64,000 bases of DNA from Bacillus sp. ISL-45 (lineage in GTDB: Bacteria > Bacillota > Bacilli > Bacillales > Cytobacillaceae): NCBI RefSeq assembly GCF_018613195.1, contig NZ_JAGGQQ010000012.1, positions 96,253 to 160,252 of the forward strand. Reading direction: 5' to 3'. The notes under the pieces are model-generated. The model was not told where the DNA came from and did no database searches. It worked only from the letters and a program-made list of their open reading frames with translations. How positions within the stretch are numbered: the stretch's first letter is position 1; each line of letters opens with the position of its first letter. Shown here in pieces: positions 62,592-64,000 of this stretch. The position numbers and the translations under genes were made by a program.

Positions 62592-63593
62592 ATGAAAAAA
62601 GCTATTTTAATGTTAACAATGTTGTTTACAGCTGCGATGGTACTCGCCGGATGCGGTTCAAGCGGTTCATCGACAACCTCAGCAGGCAAGGAAAAAATCG
62701 TCATCGGCTACTTCCCGAACATCAACCATGTTCCAGCGATGGTGGCAAAAGATAAGGGCTTCTTTGAGCAGCAGCTTGGCGATGGAACCACAATCGAGTA
62801 TAAGACATTTGCTGAAGGCGGTTCTTTCATGACTGCACTGAAAACGGGCGAGATTGATGCAGGTCTTGTTGGCCCGGGCCCGGCGATGAACAATTACTCA
62901 ACAGGTGCTGATGTTAAAATCATTGCAGGTGCGTCCACTGGCGGTACGGTTGTATTGGCGAGAAAAGGAGTCGAGATCAATTCAGTTGAAGACTTCGCAG
63001 GCAAGACATTCATCACCCCTGGAGTAGGCTGCACACATGATGTTCAGTACGAAACATACCTTGAAGCAGAGGGAATCACGTCACAGCGGATCGGCGGAAC
63101 AATGAAGCACCTTACTGGCCAGCCGGCACAGTACGCTGCAATGCTGAAGTCAGGCAAGGTGGATATCGCTGTAGCACCTGAACCATGGGCAGCAGTAATT
63201 GAAAAAGAAACTGGCGCAGAAGTCGTTATCGGCTGGGATGAAGTATCATTCGGAGAAACACTTCCTGCATCCGTAATGGTCACTTCCGGGAAGATGATCG
63301 AGGAAAAACCAGAAACCGTCCAAAAAATTATTGATGCTCATAAAGATGCTGTGAAATTCATCAATGAAAACCCAGCAGAAGCACAGGAAATCACCATTAA
63401 AGACATTAAAGAAACAACAGGACAGGAGCTTGAACAAGATGTTGTCGAGCTGGCATGGGAAAGAATCGGCTTTACCCATGAAGTCGATGCACAGGCAATC
63501 CAGGACTTCTCGGATTCATCCTACGCATTGAAGTTCCTGAAAGACAAACCAGATTTCAAAACATTGATTGACGATAGCTTTCTAAAGAATTAA
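62592..63593 (+). CDS. ABC importer substrate-binding lipoprotein, SsuA-like
   Basis: 333 residues. Signal peptide with lipobox LAGC (Cys near residue 21) and a Ser/Gly linker, then an NMT1/SsuA-type binding domain (IGYFPNINHVPAMVAKDKGFF). Such proteins capture sulfonates, taurine or similar anions outside the membrane. ATG at 62592 follows AAGGAGG, which lies just outside the inserted element. Third gene of the importer; the insertion may have changed its expression relative to the first two. Confidence 0.88.
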   Translation: MKKAILMLTMLFTAAMVLAGCGSSGSSTTSAGKEKIVIGYFPNINHVPAMVAKDKGFFEQQLGDGTTIEYKTFAEGGSFMTALKTGEIDAGLVGPGPAMNNYSTGADVKIIAGASTGGTVVLARKGVEINSVEDFAGKTFITPGVGCTHDVQYETYLEAEGITSQRIGGTMKHLTGQPAQYAAMLKSGKVDIAVAPEPWAAVIEKETGAEVVIGWDEVSFGETLPASVMVTSGKMIEEKPETVQKIIDAHKDAVKFINENPAEAQEITIKDIKETTGQELEQDVVELAWERIGFTHEVDAQAIQDFSDSSYALKFLKDKPDFKTLIDDSFLKN

Positions 63594-63611
63594 AGAAGCT
63601 TGCATAAAGAA

Positions 63612-63643
63612 AAAGGTATCAGGAGTTTTCCTGGTACCTTTTT
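63612..63643 (+). terminator. Terminator after the binding-protein gene
   Basis: AAAGGTATCAGGA and TCCTGGTACCTTT pair (one G-T) followed by T residues. Confidence 0.88.
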
Positions 63644-63665
63644 GCTGTTAAAAGGAGACATTTTC

Positions 63666-64000
63666 CACACATAATAGCTTAATGTGCGGATAAAGGAGTC
63701 GCCCCCGAGAGTATCGTCACATAAAAAGACTTAATGTGCGGATAAAGGAGTCGTCCCCGAGATTATCGTCACATAAAAAGACGTAATGTGCGGATAAAGG
63801 AGTCGCCCCCGAGAGTATCGTCACATAAAAAGACTTAATGTGCGGATAAAGCAGTCTTCTCCGAGATTATCGTCACATAAAAAGACTTAATGTGCGGATA
63901 AAGGAGTCGCCCCCGAGAGTATCGTCACATAAAAAGACTTAATGTGCGGATAAAGGAGTCTTCTCCGAGAGTATCGTCACATAAAAAGACTTAATGTGCG
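63666..64000. repeat. Array of exact 52-bp units (family D), runs off the window
   Basis: AATGTGCGG starts at 63681, 63733, 63785, 63837, 63889, 63941 and 63993: six steps of exactly 52 bp. Units contain CACAT and ATGTG arms around an A-rich centre, then GGATAAAGGAGTC and a C-rich or TTCT block. Differences between units are single bases (for example GCCCCC against TTCTCC). Confidence 0.92.

Noticed and set aside
63666..64000. CRISPR-like array
   Set aside because: Whole 52-bp units repeat with no variable spacers, and there are no cas genes in the window.

Overview
The window is a chromosomal segment of an endospore-forming member of the Bacillaceae (Bacillus sensu lato, probably outside the B. 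subtilis group). Gene order follows the B. subtilis yhe-yha-yhf region almost step by step: bmrC/bmrD, an sspB-type SASP, yheE, yheC/yheD, yheA, yhaX, hemZ, yhaR, yhzC-like, yhaQP, yhaONM, yhaL, prsA, scoC, yhaH, trpP, serC, hit, ecsABC, yhaA, yhfA, hmoB, hemEHY, yhgD/yhgE, yhfH, yhfI, lplJ, lcfB. Ribosome binding sites are strong (AGGAGG-like), GTG and TTG starts are common, and many genes end in clear intrinsic terminators. Species is not assigned.

Layout. 1-6 kb: heterodimeric multidrug exporter, then a dispersed repeat, a 27-residue membrane microprotein and fumarase. 6-10 kb: SASP with an unusual leader, MsmX sugar-transport ATPase, a PucR-type regulator, a CstR-like persulfide sensor and yheE. 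10-15.5 kb: four paralogous YheC/YheD ATP-grasp proteins, three of them translationally coupled. 15.9-24 kb: yheA, yhaX, hemZ, crotonase, yhaQP exporter, peptidase E. 24.7-30.6 kb: YhaO-YhaN (SbcD/SbcC-like) and the YhaM exonuclease, then yhaL. 30.7-37 kb: PrsA foldase, three tiny YjcZ-type membrane proteins, ScoC, YhaH, TrpP with a TRAP-like leader, SerC, Hit. 37.6-46 kb: EcsABC, an M20 amidohydrolase with a transporter, LiaFSR. 46.5-51 kb: heme monooxygenase and hemEHY. 51-64 kb: YhgD/YhgE, lipoate ligase, acyl-CoA ligase, crotonase, AzlCD, and a SsuABC-like ABC transporter.

The intergenic DNA is the most interesting part. It holds at least four repeat classes: (1) six arrays whose units recur at exactly 21 bp (two arrays) or about 52 bp (four arrays), that is whole numbers of DNA helical turns, although array sequences differ; (2) eight copies or remnants of a 0.12-0.39 kb modular element, all in one orientation, with compensatory changes in predicted stems; (3) four copies of a small MITE-like element, three with 6-bp target duplications; (4) one degenerate copy of another apparently dispersed Bacillus repeat. 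A sigma-G type promoter also drives a leader holding two tandem tRNA-like folds in front of the SASP gene.

Functionally the window mixes housekeeping (heme synthesis, fumarase, serine, lipoate), protein secretion and its control (PrsA, EcsABC, ScoC), sporulation (SASP, YheCD, YhaL, YjcZ-type peptides), envelope stress (LiaFSR, BmrCD, YhgE) and fatty-acid metabolism. No prophage, rRNA, canonical tRNA, CRISPR-Cas or transposase gene was seen.
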